Assembly (NCBI RefSeq): GCF_900290235.1
Contig: NZ_OLMK01000009.1
Location: 186,001-250,000, forward strand
Length of the DNA: 64,000 nt
Direction: 5' to 3'
Source: Streptomyces sp. MA5143a
GTDB lineage: Bacteria; Actinomycetota; Actinomycetes; Streptomycetales; Streptomycetaceae
The position numbers and the translations under genes are program-made. Positions 1 through 7,870 of the stretch are shown piece after piece. Under the pieces are notes generated by a model that worked only from the letters and a program-made list of their open reading frames with translations, searched no databases and was not told the origin of the DNA. Position 1 is the first letter of the stretch. Each line of letters starts with the position of its first letter.

Positions 1-388
1 CGCAACCTCCTCTGGTCCGATTCCGCGCCAGGGACTCCTCGTTGCCCGATCGCCCCATCATCGACAGGTAGGCGAAAGCGTCTTGTGCGCTTCAGGCAGT
101 CCCGACGGTCCGCGGTCAGCGGCCTGCCGTCTCCGCCCCGGGGGACCCTTCGTTCCAGGACCCGCCGAACGACGTCACAGTCAGGCAGGGGAGGGACATC
201 CTCCAGTCTCCCCCAGCCCTCGCCCAGGAGAGCGGAGACCATCATGGCCGACACCGGCCAGCAGCCCGGCGAGAAGTACCTCGCAGCCCTGGAGGCCCGC
301 GTGCTGCCGTAGACAGCCAGAGCCCAGGCCCGCCGGGCGCGGGAACGCCGACAGTGCGCCGAGTCCGCCGCATCGCGGGTCGTCGGCG
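1..388. other. Left-edge non-coding stretch before IS110 copy 1
   Basis: I see no convincing gene here. A 22-codon frame at 244-312 (MADTGQQPGEKY...) has a purine-rich AGGAGAGCGGAG just upstream and could be the start of a gene truncated by the IS110 insertion to its right, but nothing identifies it. The longer frames across this stretch are arginine/proline-rich, as expected of shadow frames in GC-rich DNA. Confidence 0.4.
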
Positions 389-560
389 CCCGCTACATGA
401 CTTGTGGACAGCCGTGCACCAGGAAGAGGACTCGAAGCCGTTCCTGCGATGGTCGATGAAGGACGACCGTAAGGCGGGCCACACGGCTGCCTGTCATTGC
501 CGGTCACGAGTGGGCGGGGAGTCAACTTATTGTCAGCCTGCGCCGGCCAGGTTGGGCACT

Positions 561-682
561 GGTTCGGGCGAAGCCATCCGGCTGTGGTCGGGACGCGCTG
601 TTGCGTCGGGGCAATGGGAGGGTTGCGCGATGCCGTCCCGGACGGGGGTCTGACTCATGAGATCTATGACCGAAGTGTCCAG
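561..682 (+). repeat. About 122-nt block A of the IS110 leader
   Basis: The block runs from GGTTCGGGCGAAGCCATCC to GACCGAAGTGTCCAG and contains the near-palindrome CCGTCCCGGACGG. It is the most conserved part of the leader and recurs at 1965-2086, 2228-2350 and 20650-20772. It lies in the non-coding 5' region of the element, where IS110-group elements encode their bridge RNA. That role here is inference. Confidence 0.7.
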
Positions 683-849
683 GCACGGGCTTGTCGACTG
701 TCGTTGCGGGACGGCGTCTGCTGGTACCGAGCCACAGGGCGTGTCCCAATAGGGGCCTTGCCTGACGATCAGGCGCCATCACGGTTCAGACCGCCCGAGC
801 GGGCCGGTGCCATCCACCAAGCACGTCACCATGCGGGAGGCGAACCACC

Positions 850-1956
850 ATGACGACCAGAGAGCGCAGCACCTCCTCCAGCACGGATCCACCCGTTCTG
901 GGCGAGGTCGTCCTGGGTGTGGACACGCACGGCGAGCTTCATGTTGCGGCCGTGGTCTCCCCGCTGGGGAAGGTCCTGGGTACCGAGTCCTTTCCGGCGA
1001 CGGCGGCCGGGTATCGCCGGCTGCTTGTCTGGGCCCGCAAGCGGGGGACGGTGCGCCGGGCCGGTGTGGAGGGCACGGGTACCTTCGGAGCGGGCCTGTC
1101 GCGCTACCTGCTGGCTCAGGACGTCCAGGTGTACGAGGTGAACCGGCCCGACCGCGCAGCCCGTCGGCTGCTCGGGAAGTCGGACCCGCTGGATGCGCAG
1201 GCTGCTGCGCGGGCCGTGCTCAGCGGTCGCGCCCGGGCCCGCGCCAAGACTGGCGACGGTCCGGTGCAGAGCGCCCGGATGTTCAAACTCGCCAAGGACT
1301 CCGCGGTCAAGGCCCGTACCCAGGCGATCAACCAGCTCAAAGCCGTCCTCGTCATCGCCGATCCGGCCCTGCGGGAGCAGCTGTCCAGTCTGGGCAACCG
1401 CGAGCTGTTCCGCACCTGCGCGCGCCTCAGCCCGCTCGACGGCGACGACAGCGAGGGCGATGAGGACGCCGTGGCCCAGGCCACCCGCATCACCCTGAGC
1501 CTGCTGGCCCAGCGCATCGAACAGCTCACCGCACAGATCGATGAGCTGAACCGGCGGCTGACCCGGCTCGTCGAACGACGCGCCCCGCAGCTGCTCGTGC
1601 CGGTGGGCATCGGCCCGGACAGCGCCGTCACTCTCCTGATCACCATGGGAGGCAACCCCGAGCGGCTGAACACCGAGGGGTCCTTCGCCGCTCTGTGCGG
1701 AGTCAGTCCCATCGAGTACTCCTCGGGCCGCCGGACCTCGCGTCGCCTCAACCACGGCGGCGACCGGCAGGCGAACGCCGCCCTGCACCGCATCGTGTTC
1801 ACCCGGCTGCGCCACGACCCGCGCACCCAGGCGTACTACGAACGCCGCACCCAGGAGGGCAAGACCCGCCGTGAGATCATCCGATGCCTCAAGCGGTATG
1901 CCGCCCGCGAGGTCTTCAACCTGGTCAGGACGGTACCCACCAAAGCCCCGTTATAG
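850..1956 (+). CDS. IS110-family transposase (DEDD recombinase), copy 1
   Basis: This 368-aa protein is the recombinase of an IS110 element. The N-terminal RuvC-like DEDD residues are visible: D25 (GVDTHGE), E74 (GVEGTGTFG), D112 and D115 (SDPLDAQAAAR). A predicted helical segment spans about 200-245. The C-terminal Transposase_20 domain includes PVGIGPDSAVTLL and the serine region around S291-S292 (SPIEYSSGRR), followed by NHGGDRQANAALHR. The ATG at 850 follows GGGAGGCGAACCACC and matches the start context in the other copies. It appears intact. It differs from the other two copies in the 195-210 linker (DGDDSEGDEDA) and the last ten residues, so the copies are not recent identical duplicates. 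Confidence 0.93.
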   Translation: MTTRERSTSSSTDPPVLGEVVLGVDTHGELHVAAVVSPLGKVLGTESFPATAAGYRRLLVWARKRGTVRRAGVEGTGTFGAGLSRYLLAQDVQVYEVNRPDRAARRLLGKSDPLDAQAAARAVLSGRARARAKTGDGPVQSARMFKLAKDSAVKARTQAINQLKAVLVIADPALREQLSSLGNRELFRTCARLSPLDGDDSEGDEDAVAQATRITLSLLAQRIEQLTAQIDELNRRLTRLVERRAPQLLVPVGIGPDSAVTLLITMGGNPERLNTEGSFAALCGVSPIEYSSGRRTSRRLNHGGDRQANAALHRIVFTRLRHDPRTQAYYERRTQEGKTRREIIRCLKRYAAREVFNLVRTVPTKAPL

Positions 1957-1964
1957 GGGCGTCT

Positions 1965-2086
1965 GTTCGGACGAGGCCATCCTGCTGCGGTCGGGGCATG
2001 CCGTTGTGCCGGGATCGGTGGGACGGCTGCGCAATGCCGTCCCAGTCGGGGGTCTGCCTCGTTAGATCTATGACCGAAGTGTCCAG
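1965..2086 (+). repeat. Diverged extra copy (block B) of the IS110 leader block
   Basis: Immediately after IS110 copy 1, a diverged copy of the leader block starts at GTTCGGACGAGGCCATCC and ends in TGACCGAAGTGTCCAGTC. No transposase follows until copy 2, about 430 nt on, and a second, better block lies at 2228-2350. The arrangement suggests a tandem insertion or a recombination product in which a leader was duplicated. Confidence 0.65.
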
Positions 2087-2227
2087 TCATGGGCGCAAAC
2101 CCCCAGATCGGGTCGAACCCGTACACCACTTCCCTGGACGTAACCTCACGAGGCGGTCTGTCGTTGTCGGTCGCAAGTGGGTGGGGAGCCAACCCATTTT
2201 CAGCCTTCTCCGCCCAGGTTGAGCACT

Positions 2228-2350
2228 GGTTCGGGCGAAGCCATCCGGCTGTGGTCGGGACGTGCCGATGCGCCGGGATCGATGGGATGGTTGCGCGATG
2301 CCGTCCCGTACGGGGGTCTGACTCTTGAGATCTTTGACCGAAGTGTCCAG
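2228..2350 (+). repeat. IS110 leader block C
   Basis: The conserved leader block of element copy 2. It starts at GGTTCGGGCGAAGCCATCC, contains CCGTCCCGTACGG, and ends at TTTGACCGAAGTGTCCAG. It is a close match to blocks A and D. Confidence 0.7.
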
Positions 2351-2518
2351 TCACAGGCATGTCGACCGTCGTTGCGGGATGTTTTCGGCTGTCACCGAGC
2401 CACAGGGCGTGTCCCTATAGGGGCCTTGCCGAGTCCAGGCGCCATCACGGTTCGGACCGTCCGAGCAGGCCGGTGCCGTTCACCCAGCCAGCACGTCACA
2501 CGTGGGAGGCGAACCATC

Positions 2519-3607
2519 ATGACGACCCGACAGCGCAGTACCTCCTCGAGCACGGATCCTCCCGTTCGGCGCGAGGTTGTCCTGGGTGTGGACACGCACG
2601 GCGAGGTTCACGTCGCCGCCGTGGTCTCCCCGCTGGGGAAGGTCCTGGGCACAGAGTCCTTTCCGGCGACGGCCGCCGGCTACCGTCGGCTGCTCGTGTG
2701 GGCCCGCAAGCGGGGGACGGTGCGCCGGGCCGGCGTGGAGGGCACCGGCACCTTCGGCGCGGGCCTGTCCCGCTACCTGCTGACGCAGCAGATCCAGGTG
2801 TTCGAAGTGAACCGGCCCGACCGCACGGCCCGCCGTCTGCTCGGCAAGTCGGACCCGCTCGATGCGCAGGCCGCAGCGCGAGCCGTGCTCAGCGGCCGCG
2901 CCCGGGCCCGGGCCAAGTCCGGCGACGGACCGGTGCACAGCGCCCGGATCCTCAAGCTCGCCAAGGACTCCGCGGTCAAGGCCCGTACCCAGGCGATCAA
3001 CCAGCTCAAAGCCGTCCTGGTCATCGCCGATCCCGCACTGCGGGAACGACTGTCCAGCCTGGGCAACCGCGAGCTGTTCCGCACCTGCGCACGCCTCGGG
3101 CCAGGCGACGGCGAGAACGCGGTGGTCCAGGCCACCCACATGACCCTGAGAATGCTCGCGGAGCGTATCGAACAGCTCACCGGGCAGATCAATGAGCTGA
3201 ACCAACGCCTGACCCAGCTCGTCGAACACCACGCCCCACAGCTGCTCGTACCGGTGGGCATCGGCCCGGACAGCGCAGTCACCTTGCTGATCACCATGGG
3301 AGACAACCCCGAGCGGCTGAACACCGAGGCATCCTTTGCAGCGCTTTGCGGAGTCAGCCCCGTCGAGTATTCGTCGGGCCGTCGGAGCACGCGCCGGCTC
3401 AACCACGGCGGCGACCGTCAGGCGAACGCCGCCCTGCACCGCATCGTGTTCACCCGCCTGCGCCACGACCCGCGCACCCAGGCGTACTACGAACGCCGCA
3501 CCCAGGAGGGCAAGACCCGCCGTGAGATCATCCGATGCCTCAAGCGATACGCAGCCCGCGAGGTCTTCAACCTGGTCAGACCGGTTTCCCGCGCCCCCGC
3601 GTTATAG
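2519..3607 (+). CDS. IS110-family transposase, copy 2
   Basis: This 362-aa transposase is near-identical to copies 1 and 3. It has the same DEDD residues (GVDTHGE, GVEGTGTFG, SDPLDAQAAAR) and the same serine domain (PVGIGPDSAVTLL, EYSSGRR, RLNHGGDRQAN). The frame stays open far upstream, from 2177, but the start chosen is the ATG at 2519. It sits in the shared context GGGAGGCGAACCATC and begins MTTRQRSTSSS as in copy 3. The linker before NAVVQATHM is shorter than in copy 1. The C-terminus (RPVSRAPAL) matches copy 3, so copies 2 and 3 are closer to each other than to copy 1. No frameshift was seen. Confidence 0.93.
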   Translation: MTTRQRSTSSSTDPPVRREVVLGVDTHGEVHVAAVVSPLGKVLGTESFPATAAGYRRLLVWARKRGTVRRAGVEGTGTFGAGLSRYLLTQQIQVFEVNRPDRTARRLLGKSDPLDAQAAARAVLSGRARARAKSGDGPVHSARILKLAKDSAVKARTQAINQLKAVLVIADPALRERLSSLGNRELFRTCARLGPGDGENAVVQATHMTLRMLAERIEQLTGQINELNQRLTQLVEHHAPQLLVPVGIGPDSAVTLLITMGDNPERLNTEASFAALCGVSPVEYSSGRRSTRRLNHGGDRQANAALHRIVFTRLRHDPRTQAYYERRTQEGKTRREIIRCLKRYAAREVFNLVRPVSRAPAL

Positions 3608-3689
3608 GGGCGTCTGTGAGAGAGGGCGAAGCAGTGAAGCCCATCCGGGAACCAGCCCCCGACGGGGCTTCTGCTCGGAGCCCTGGGAC

Positions 3690-3721
3690 GAAGCCCCGCC
3701 GGAGCGCTCCGGCGGGGCTTC
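3690..3721. terminator. Perfect 32-nt palindrome, bidirectional terminator
   Basis: GAAGCCCCGCCGGAGC is followed directly by its exact reverse complement. It lies between the end of IS110 copy 2 (+) and the desaturase remnant (-), so it can serve convergent transcription. No T-run follows, which is usual for Streptomyces terminators. Confidence 0.7.
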
Positions 3722-4049
3722 GCCGTGATCTCGACTGTGCTTGCGCGCATGACCGCGTTCGGCTCCGCACACAGTGCGCGCTCCTGCGATGCTCGCGGGA
3801 CGCTGGATTTGCGATTGCGCCCATCTGGGAGGGGAGCCGTAAGACGACGCAGCCGCGCCGGGAAGCCGACGGGGCTGTTCCAGCCGCTGGGTCTCACCGG
3901 ATCACTTCAGCCGGGCACCGGGAAAAGGCGCTGGAGTACGGCAAGGGCATCTGGATGCGTTACAGCTGCCGACTCATGCAAGCGGTTCGACGGGATTGCC
4001 TCCTGGTTCAGACAGGGCGGCGAGATCATCTACCGTCGGCGCCGGTGCG
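3722..4049. other. 328-bp gap without a supported gene
   Basis: All frames here have low-complexity composition and no recognisable domain. It lies between the terminator and the 3' end of the desaturase remnant, and I see no repeat or RNA signature in it. Confidence 0.5.
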
Positions 4050-5103
4050 TCATGCTCGGGCGCTGCTGATACGGGCTCGCCGCAGTGGCGCTCCTGCTCG
4101 GTGGAGACTGGCGAGTGCTTGCCGGTAGGAGGCGATCAGTCCGGTTTCCAGATAGTCGACTCCCAAGTCCTGGCAGTAGTGGCGGACGATGGGCCGGGCC
4201 CTGCGCAGGTGGGGGCTGGGCATGCTGGGGAACAGGTGGTGTTCGATCTGGTGGTTCAGGCCGCCCAGGGCGAGGTCGGTGAACCAGCTGCCGCGTACGT
4301 TGCGTGCGGTGAGGACCTGCCGGCGCAGGAAGTCGGGGCGGTCGTTGCCGGTCAGGGTCGGCATGCCCTTGTGGTTGGGGGCGAAGAGGCAGCCGAGGTA
4401 AAGGCCGAACAGGCCCTGGTTGACGGCCAGGAACGCGATCGCCATGCCGGGTGGGAGGACGAGGAACAGTGCGGTCAGGTAGGCGGCGGTGTGCCCGTAG
4501 AGCAGCGTGCCGTCCAGGGCGCGGTTCTTCAGGGTGCGGTTGCCCAGTGCTCGCGCGCTGGAGACATGAAGGTTGACCCCTTCGAGCAGGAGCAGGGGAA
4601 AGAAGAGGAACGCCTGCCGACGGCCGATGATCCTCGGCAGTCCGGTCGCGGCGCGGGCCTGGTCCTGGGACCACACCAGCAGGTCCGGGGCGATGTCGGG
4701 GTCGAGGTCCTCGTGGTTGGGGTTGGCGTGGTGGCGGGTGTGTTTGTCCTGCCACCATCCGTAGCCCATCCCGATCGCGGCCCCGGCGATGCGGCCGGCC
4801 GTCTCGCTGGGCCGGCGCCGGCGGAAGACCTGGCGGTGCGCGACGTCGTGGGCGAGCAGAGCCACCTGCCCGAACATCACGGGCGAGGAACGCGGCGAGC
4901 GCCAGGGTCCACCACCCGGCGCCGATGACGACGAACGCGCTCCAGCCCCCGGCGTAGGCGACGGCCACGACGATGGACCGGACGGTGTAGTAGCCGGGGC
5001 GCCGGTTCATCAGGCCGGCCTCGGCGATCTTCTTCGACAGGCGGGCGAAATCACTGCCACCTGCGGGGGGAGGCGGGCGACGGCGCGGGGTATGCGTGGT
5101 CAT
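4050..5103 (-). pseudogene. Membrane fatty-acid desaturase, single-base frameshift
   Basis: The coding sequence of a membrane di-iron acyl desaturase is split between two frames. The first part (ATG at 5103, MTTHTPRRRPPPP...) reads through a hydrophobic segment ending GWWTLALAAFLA, then goes out of frame. The second part carries on as VMFGQVALLAHDVAH. Removing one base from the GGG at 4881-4883 restores a continuous FLAVMFGQV. All three histidine boxes are in the second part: HDVAH, HTRHH and QIEHH, with membrane segments between. The reconstructed protein is about 350 aa, full length for the family. The start follows GGAAGGACGCTCCGAGACC. It is either a real pseudogene or a one-base sequence error. 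The substrate (acyl-CoA, acyl-lipid or acyl-ACP) cannot be told. Confidence 0.8.
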
Positions 5104-5351
5104 GGTCTCGGAGCGTCCTTCCCGGCTGACGGGCCGCATCCGGTCGTGCGGTGTACGCCGGATGCGATGCGGCGGCCGGGTACCCACATCCCTGCCTTCG
5201 GACCGGCACCCGATGCTCGTCGGTCGGAGCTCCGGATGTCGCGGGCTTTGACGTAAGGCCCCCACGGAGGGTGGCTGCTGTCGATGAACCTGCCGCGCTG
5301 GCAATCGGGGCGAAGCGGCATGACAGGGGTGTAAGACACTAGCCTCGGGCC

Positions 5352-6329
5352 ATGGTGACGCGTACCCGGCTGTATCACGACGGCACTCTGGTCCTGGAGG
5401 GCTTTCCCGTCAGTGACGTCCCTGCGCATCTCGCTGATCCGGAGTCGGTCCTGTGGCTGGACCTGCACCGGCCCGGAGCCAATGAACTCACCATGCTGGG
5501 TCAGGAGTTCGGCATCCACGAACTGGCTCTGGAGGATGCCGCCCAGCGTGGACAGCGGCCGAAACTCGACCGCTATCGCACCCACGAGTTCCTCAGCGCC
5601 TACGCCGTGACCGTCAGCCCGGACGGTGCGGAACTGACGTACAGCGAGATCGCCGTATTCCTCACCAGTCAGGCCATGATCACCGTCCGCAAGGACGACG
5701 GCCTCGACATCGAGGACGTCGTCGCCCGCTGGGACGAGAGCCCGGACCTGGCCGACCACGGCGTCGGATTCCTGCTGCACGGTCTGCTCGACCATCTCGT
5801 GGACGGACACTTCGCCGCGGTCCAGCAGTTGGACGACAGCGTCGAGGAGCTGGAGGGTCTGCTCTTCGCGGCCGGGCGCCGTGAGATCGAAGCCGTGCAG
5901 CGCCGGGTTTTCGCACTGCGTAAGTCGCTCGTCCAGCTGCGCCGCGTCGTGCTCCCGATGCGTGAGGTGGTCAACACCCTCATGCGCCCCGGCCTGCACC
6001 TGATCAACGACCCTCTCGCCCCGTACTACCAGGACGTCTACGACCACGTGCTGCGTGCCACCGAGTGGACGGAATCGCTGCGGGACCTGGTGGCCTCGGT
6101 CATGGAGACGAACCTCTCGGTCCAGGCCAATCGCATGAACCTGATCATGAAGAAGGTGACGAGCTGGGCCGCGATCATCGCCGTACCCACCGCGATCACC
6201 GGCTACTACGGCCAGAACCTCCCCTATCCCGGTTTCGGCCGCGAGTCGGGATTCATCACCTCCGCCGCAGTCATCGTGATCCTGTCCGCATTGCTGTATC
6301 TGACGTTCAAGCGCAAGGACTGGCTCTGA
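5352..6329 (+). CDS. CorA-family magnesium/divalent cation channel, GQN variant
   Basis: This 325-aa protein of the CorA/Mrs2-like group should form a pentameric inner-membrane channel for Mg2+ or related ions. It has an acidic cytoplasmic N-terminal domain (1-200), a long helical stalk (about 170-260, QLDDSVEELEGLL) and two C-terminal membrane helices (about 268-286 and 297-317). It ends in the usual basic tail TFKRKDWL. The selectivity-filter position after TM1 reads YGQN, where the canonical family signature is YGMN. The ATG at 5352 is used, although the GTG right after it is possible. It is divergent from the desaturase remnant and separated from it by about 250 bp. Confidence 0.85.
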   Translation: MVTRTRLYHDGTLVLEGFPVSDVPAHLADPESVLWLDLHRPGANELTMLGQEFGIHELALEDAAQRGQRPKLDRYRTHEFLSAYAVTVSPDGAELTYSEIAVFLTSQAMITVRKDDGLDIEDVVARWDESPDLADHGVGFLLHGLLDHLVDGHFAAVQQLDDSVEELEGLLFAAGRREIEAVQRRVFALRKSLVQLRRVVLPMREVVNTLMRPGLHLINDPLAPYYQDVYDHVLRATEWTESLRDLVASVMETNLSVQANRMNLIMKKVTSWAAIIAVPTAITGYYGQNLPYPGFGRESGFITSAAVIVILSALLYLTFKRKDWL

Positions 6330-6405
6330 CCGGCATCGGCACCAGCGACCAGGTCCTGAAGGTAGGAAACTGCCTGGTCATCCCGGGCTTTTCGGACCGG
6401 TGAGC

Positions 6406-6519
6406 GGAGTAGTGTTGAAGACACCGGGAGTTCTTCGCGCACCGGCTCCGACGCGGGTGCCGTTCCCGGTGATCGACAGCGCCGGGCCGCACCCACGAGC
6501 CCGGGGACAGGTCCGCGCC
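6406..6519 (+). promoter_or_regulatory. DUF5994-family conserved leader, copy 1
   Basis: It aligns with the leaders of the DUF5994 genes at 11356(-) and 11809(+). From 5' to 3' it has GGAGTA 114 nt before the start, CGCACCGGCTCCGACGCGGG then CCGTTCCCGGTGAT, a G/C hairpin CCGGGC...GCCCGG, and finally GGTCCGCGCCATG. It is the most diverged of the three, but order and spacing are kept. It could be a promoter plus structured 5'-UTR. The function is inferred. Confidence 0.6.
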
Positions 6520-7056
6520 ATGGCTGTGACCATTGACCGTACGACATCGATCAGATGTGCGCCGCCGCAGCCGGCCCGGCTGTCCCTGACGCCCGCGCCG
6601 GGCGGGCTGGACGGTATGTGGTGGCCTCGCTCCCGTGCCTTCACCCGTGAGCTGCCGTCGTTGACGGCCGCATTGGGCGATCTCTGGGGTCGTATCACGG
6701 GTGTCACCGTGCACCCGGCCTACTGGCCCGTCCTGCCGCACTGGGTGTCCTACGCCGGGCGCACCGTGCAGGTGGGCTGGTCCACCGAGGAGCAGGATCC
6801 CCACAGACTCACTCTTTTCTCCGCTGACGGCCGCCGGGACGTGCTGGTGATTCCGCCGGAAACCGGTGCGGATGCCGCCGCGCAGTTGATGGTCGGCGAC
6901 GGCGTCGATGCCTCGGCCCGGGAGCAAGCAGCAGACAGGATCGATGCACGAAACAGGGAAGAAGCCTGGGAGGCCGACGGCGGAGCAGGTCGACCGTCGT
7001 CCCTGCCCCGGCCCATCGGCTCGGCAGGGCCTTCGCCCGCCGGTCGGCGGAGGTGA
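6520..7056 (+). CDS. DUF5994 family protein (paralogue 1)
   Basis: This 178-aa soluble protein belongs to the actinomycete DUF5994 family, whose function is unknown. The core runs from about residue 15 to 125. It has the WWPRSR block (MWWPRSRAFTRELPSL), LWGRITGV, a YWPVLP segment, VQVGW, and DVLVIPPET near the end of the core. The tail is low-complexity. The frame is open upstream to 6400, but the ATG at 6520 is chosen because GGTCCGCGCCATG matches the start context of two paralogues in this window. The next gene begins 6 nt after the stop, so the two are probably cotranscribed. Four family members within 6 kb suggest local duplication. Confidence 0.75.
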   Translation: MAVTIDRTTSIRCAPPQPARLSLTPAPGGLDGMWWPRSRAFTRELPSLTAALGDLWGRITGVTVHPAYWPVLPHWVSYAGRTVQVGWSTEEQDPHRLTLFSADGRRDVLVIPPETGADAAAQLMVGDGVDASAREQAADRIDARNREEAWEADGGAGRPSSLPRPIGSAGPSPAGRRR

Positions 7057-7062
7057 GATCCC

Positions 7063-7587
7063 ATGCTCGTCATCGCCGTGGCCGTGCTGCTCGTCCTGAT
7101 CGCCGTCGGAGTCGTTCTGATCCACCGGCTCAACGGCCAGCACGCCGAACGGATCGCTGCCTTCCACTACAGCGATGTTCTGCCGGGGATCGGGCGTCGG
7201 CCCCGGAGACACCGTCGGTCGGTGGATGCGACCGTTCCGACGCGCCCCACCGCGACGGCGACCGCGGATGACATCGGCTTCGGCCCGACCGTGGGCAGTA
7301 GAGGAAGGCGCGTCATGGCGATGTTGCGGGACCGGAAGACGTACCGCGAGAGGATCATGCAGGCTCTGTACCAGGCCGCCGAGGGCAATCGCCTCCTGGG
7401 TGTCGATGGGGCGAAGCTCCGCACGGACCTGGGTATCCCTGAGCAGGACATGGCCGCTGCCTGTATGTACCTGGCAGGTGAAGGCTGGGTCGTCGTGGAC
7501 TGGGAGAGGGGCAACACGCCCGGGATGATCACGCTGACGCACCAGGGGATCCGGCAGATGGAGACGGAAGAGGAAGGGCGTGGCTGA
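7063..7587 (+). CDS. Small membrane-anchored protein with C-terminal winged-helix-like part; possible internal second start
   Basis: This 174-aa frame starts at 7063 with a good GGAGGTGAG ribosome site overlapping the end of the upstream gene. It opens with one strong membrane helix (residues 2-20, LVIAVAVLLVLIAVGVVLI). A basic, threonine-rich linker follows. From residue 85 there is a compact helical region (MAMLRDRKTYRERIMQ...), ending in VVVDWERGNTPGMITLTHQG, which looks like a winged-helix wing. A second strong site, GAGGAAGG, sits 6 nt before the internal ATG at 7315. The C-terminal part may therefore also be made as a separate 90-aa soluble protein, or two genes may have been fused in frame. 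I recognise no named family. Confidence 0.6.
   Translation: MLVIAVAVLLVLIAVGVVLIHRLNGQHAERIAAFHYSDVLPGIGRRPRRHRRSVDATVPTRPTATATADDIGFGPTVGSRGRRVMAMLRDRKTYRERIMQALYQAAEGNRLLGVDGAKLRTDLGIPEQDMAAACMYLAGEGWVVVDWERGNTPGMITLTHQGIRQMETEEEGRG
7301..7317 (+). promoter_or_regulatory. Strong internal ribosome binding site
   Basis: GAGGAAGG followed after 6 nt by ATG at 7315, inside the frame that starts at 7063. It is stronger than most sites in this window and decides whether the C-terminal 90 aa are a separate product. Confidence 0.55.
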
Positions 7588-7710
7588 ACCGCCGCGTCGG
7601 CTTCTCGGACCGAAGTGAACCCTCGCAAGGATTGCTTATGGCGGATTAGTCCCTTTGACGTAACCTGGAAAGCGGGTCGGCGCACGCTCACGTGCAATGA
7701 CCCGGAAGGG

Positions 7711-7738
7711 CGGCTCCGGCGGGTATACGCCGGAGCCG
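7711..7738 (+). terminator. Hairpin downstream of the 7063 gene
   Basis: An 11-bp perfect stem CGGCTCCGGCG / CGCCGGAGCCG with the 6-nt loop GGTATA, followed by TTGCC and TGTTT. It lies about 125 nt after the stop at 7587 and before the next gene. Confidence 0.65.
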
Positions 7739-7870
7739 TTGCCTGTTTCCGCAACCGCGCCTGCGGCGAAGCGCTCGCGGGCGCGTCGTGCGGAGTACCG
7801 TGAGGTAGCAGGGTCGTATCGTGGTCGCACGCCGTGCGGTCGCACTGCTCTCTGCGGACGGGCGGACACC

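Larger units (their letters stand above)
389..1972 (+). mobile_element. IS110-family element, copy 1
   Basis: Homology with the copy at 20.5 kb begins near 389 (ATGACTTG...CCGTGCACCAG) and ends about 16 nt after the transposase stop (ATAGGGGCGTCTGT). The unit is therefore about 1.58 kb, with about 460 nt of conserved non-coding DNA before the transposase. No terminal inverted repeats are evident, as expected for IS110. An ATAGGGGC octamer occurs about 100 nt before the transposase start and again at the stop codon. The exact ends are inferred from copy alignment only. Confidence 0.7.
2100..3623 (+). mobile_element. IS110-family element, copy 2 (tandem)
   Basis: A second element lies in direct orientation behind copy 1. 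Leader similarity to copies 1 and 3 is recognisable from about 2150 and strong from 2228. The 3' end is GTTATAGGGGCGTCTGTGAGAG, after which copy 2 and copy 3 diverge. The left end is blurred by the duplicated leader block at 1965-2086. Confidence 0.6.

Noticed and set aside
1836..2360. 174-aa minus-strand frame over the IS110 leader with repeated TGHFGQRSQESDP
   Set aside because: It recurs at every leader block because the DNA repeats. It has no ribosome site, no known domain, and runs into the transposase 3' end. It is treated as a shadow of a non-coding leader.
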